Shown here in pieces: positions 5,278 through 6,268 of a stretch of DNA of 6,268 bases (position 1 is the stretch's first letter; every line of letters starts with the position of its first letter). The translations under genes and the position numbers were made by a program. The DNA is from DASPXY01 sp038227745. GTDB lineage: Bacteria > Planctomycetota > Planctomycetia > Gemmatales > Gemmataceae. The stretch covers positions 1 to 6,268 of the forward strand of contig JBBRPS010000631.1 in the NCBI GenBank assembly GCA_038227745.1. Direction: 5' to 3'. The notes under the pieces are model-generated. The model was given only the letters and a program-made list of their open reading frames with translations, was not told where the DNA came from and did no database searches.

Positions 5278-5826
5278 TTAGCACTGCTTCGCGCGGAACT
5301 CGTCGCGCAGCGCGGCGAACTGCGCGTGGCGCTCGGGCGAAACCTGGCCGCCAAACGTCAGGAACACCTTGAACGCGGCGGCGCCGGTGCGGTCGAAGAA
5401 CTGCACGCTCAGCGTGTTGACGCCGTTCATGTGGCTCGGCTTCTCCACGGCGCACACCGTCCCGAGGTTGGGATGGCGGATGTGCATGTCGAGGTCCTTC
5501 GTCTGCACGTTGAAGAACTCGCCCCAGGTGCTGAAGCCGCCGAACCGGCCGACCGACTCCAGCGTGGCCGCCCCGTTGGTGACGATCACGTGGACCTGCC
5601 CCAGCGTCTCCAGGCGGCGAATCAGGTCCTCCCAGCGCGCGACGTCCAGCTCGACCGCCCGCCCTTCCGGCATGGCGCGGACGATCTCGGCCTCCGGCAC
5701 ACCGAACTCGCGCGCCAGCTGCATCGTCATCGCGCCGGGGTTGTCCTCGAAAGCGGCGCGAACGCGCCCGGCCAGGTCGGCCGGCGGCGTGCCGTTGGTG
5801 GGCGTGGCGTGTACCGTCTGTTCCAT
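5278..5826 (-). CDS. hutX: HutX/ChuX-like heme utilisation protein
   Basis: The 182-residue cytoplasmic protein belongs to the ChuX/HutX family, heme-binding carriers that receive or buffer imported heme. The ATG at 5826-5824 has GGAGG about 5 nt upstream. An N-terminal helical section carries the family's signature (MQLAREFGVPEAEIVRAMPEG, about 35-55). Repeated beta strands follow: VHVIVTNGAATLESVG (about 78-93), WGEFFNVQTKDLDMHIR (about 101-117), VCAVEKPSHMNGVNTLSVQFFDRTGAAAFKVFLTF (about 124-158), then a closing helix. Against ChuX as I remember it, H98 corresponds to H115 here, whereas H65 seems replaced by Thr83, so heme may be held differently. No heme transporter or TonB system is visible nearby. 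It shares a strand with HAO, but a 170-bp gap with a large repeat makes a common operon doubtful. A missed domain boundary is possible; the family call is fairly sure. Confidence 0.82.
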   Translation of the reverse strand: MEQTVHATPTNGTPPADLAGRVRAAFEDNPGAMTMQLAREFGVPEAEIVRAMPEGRAVELDVARWEDLIRRLETLGQVHVIVTNGAATLESVGRFGGFSTWGEFFNVQTKDLDMHIRHPNLGTVCAVEKPSHMNGVNTLSVQFFDRTGAAAFKVFLTFGGQVSPERHAQFAALRDEFRAKQC

Positions 5827-5873
5827 TCGAGCCTCCGGGTTGACGTGTGCGCGACCGTAATCTTCTCCCTGAC

Positions 5874-5879
5874 ATTCTA
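5874..5879 (-). promoter_or_regulatory. candidate -10 box of the hutX-like gene
   Basis: On the minus strand this reads TAGAAT (5/6 to TATAAT), about 50 bp before the ATG at 5826. The hexamer 17 bp upstream (5902-5897) is TTCTCC, a poor -35. It is supported mainly by position. Confidence 0.3.
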
Positions 5880-5942
5880 GCGGCCGCGTCCACGGCGGAG
5901 AAGCGCGCCGCGCCAGGACGTTCTCTTTCGGTGCCGCGCGGG

Positions 5943-5948
5943 TATAAC
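5943..5948 (+). promoter_or_regulatory. candidate -10 box of the membrane-protein gene at 5971
   Basis: TATAAC (5/6 to consensus) stands out in a GC-rich stretch. TTCTCT at 5921-5926, 16 bp upstream, is a weak -35. A start near 5955 would leave a leader of about 16 nt that still contains the GAAGAGG ribosome-binding site. Confidence 0.35.
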
Positions 5949-5970
5949 ACTGCGGAGAAGAGGCACCCGC

Positions 5971-6268
5971 ATGACACCCCCGACCCGGCCGCCGCGCATT
6001 CATCACTGCACCTCGGAGCCGTTCCGCTTCTTCGGCCGCGACGCCGAGCTGCCCCTCCTCGTCCTGGGGTTGCTGATGGCCGTCCGCCGCGGTCGCAAGG
6101 AGTTGCGCGCGCGGCGACCACCCTTGTCCTGGCTCCTGGTGCTGTACGCCCTGGCGGAACTTGTCGGCGTGGCACTGCACCCGCGCGGCAGCCCGGAGGC
6201 CGTGGTCCTGCCCCTGGCGTCGCTTGCCCTGCTGCTGGCGGTGTACGGCATCGCGGAGGTGCTGTACG
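5971..6268 (+). CDS. unknown membrane protein, partial (runs off the right edge)
   Basis: The frame starts at ATG 5971 and stays open to the right edge (99 codons, no stop). A purine-rich GGAGAAGAGG ends 7-8 nt before the start and TATAAC lies further up, so the start is well supported. The first 25 residues are Pro/Arg-rich and lack a signal peptide. Hydrophobic segments follow at about 27-38 (LPLLVLGLLMAV, short), 52-69 (LSWLLVLYALAELVGVAL) and 77-99 (AVVLPLASLALLLAVYGIAEVLY). The RRGRK-RARR cluster at about 39-49 would stay cytoplasmic under the positive-inside rule. I do not recognise a family. It is divergent from hutX, separated by about 145 bp that hold both candidate promoters. Confidence 0.65.
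   Translation, partial: MTPPTRPPRIHHCTSEPFRFFGRDAELPLLVLGLLMAVRRGRKELRARRPPLSWLLVLYALAELVGVALHPRGSPEAVVLPLASLALLLAVYGIAEVLY

Noticed and set aside
4928..6175. A 415-codon minus-strand open frame
   Set aside because: It overlaps hutX and HAO out of frame and reads through the palindromic array, with Arg/Ala/Gly-rich composition and no domain.
5827..6180. N-terminal extension of the hutX-like protein to 6180
   Set aside because: It would add 118 low-quality residues, run antisense into the membrane-protein gene and ignore the GGAGG before 5826.

Overview
The window looks like a piece of a high-GC planctomycete chromosome, most likely of the Gemmata group. The reasons are a Tat-exported DUF1501 protein, a DUF2330 protein, a tricorn/S41-type protease tail, and several long, near-perfect intergenic palindromes of the kind I remember as abundant in Gemmata-like genomes. 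The taxonomic call is an inference from gene content; there is no marker gene here.

Left third (1-1980): an accessory patch. The C-terminal half of a DUF2330 protein runs off the left edge on the minus strand, and its usual N-terminal half is not visible. Next comes a two-gene plus-strand unit (587-1578) that looks lower in GC than the rest. It encodes a DUF4365-like protein with a PD-(D/E)xK nuclease signature, followed 11 bp later by a protein of nearly equal length that seems to share the fold but has lost most catalytic positions. Directly after it lies only the last ~75 codons of a tricorn-like S41 protease. Gene remnants on both sides suggest that the pair arrived by, or survived, a rearrangement. 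A perfect 27-bp inverted repeat (1922-1980) closes this patch.

Right two thirds (2014-5826): four same-strand (minus) genes. In transcription order they are hutX-like heme protein, 3-hydroxyanthranilate 3,4-dioxygenase (HAO), ACMS decarboxylase (ACMSD) and a DUF1501 Tat protein. HAO and ACMSD are 11 bp apart, with the ACMSD ribosome-binding site overlapping the HAO stop codon. They catalyse consecutive steps of tryptophan/kynurenine (or 2-nitrobenzoate-type) breakdown: 3-hydroxyanthranilate to ACMS to 2-aminomuconate semialdehyde. ACMSD diverts ACMS away from spontaneous quinolinate formation, so the pair looks catabolic. A triple palindromic repeat (5147-5241) separates hutX from HAO, and another palindrome (3505-3532) separates ACMSD from DUF1501, so these neighbours are probably separate transcription units.

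Right edge: a divergent plus-strand gene for a small membrane protein starts at 5971 and leaves the window. No rRNA, tRNA, CRISPR array, transposase or integrase was recognised.
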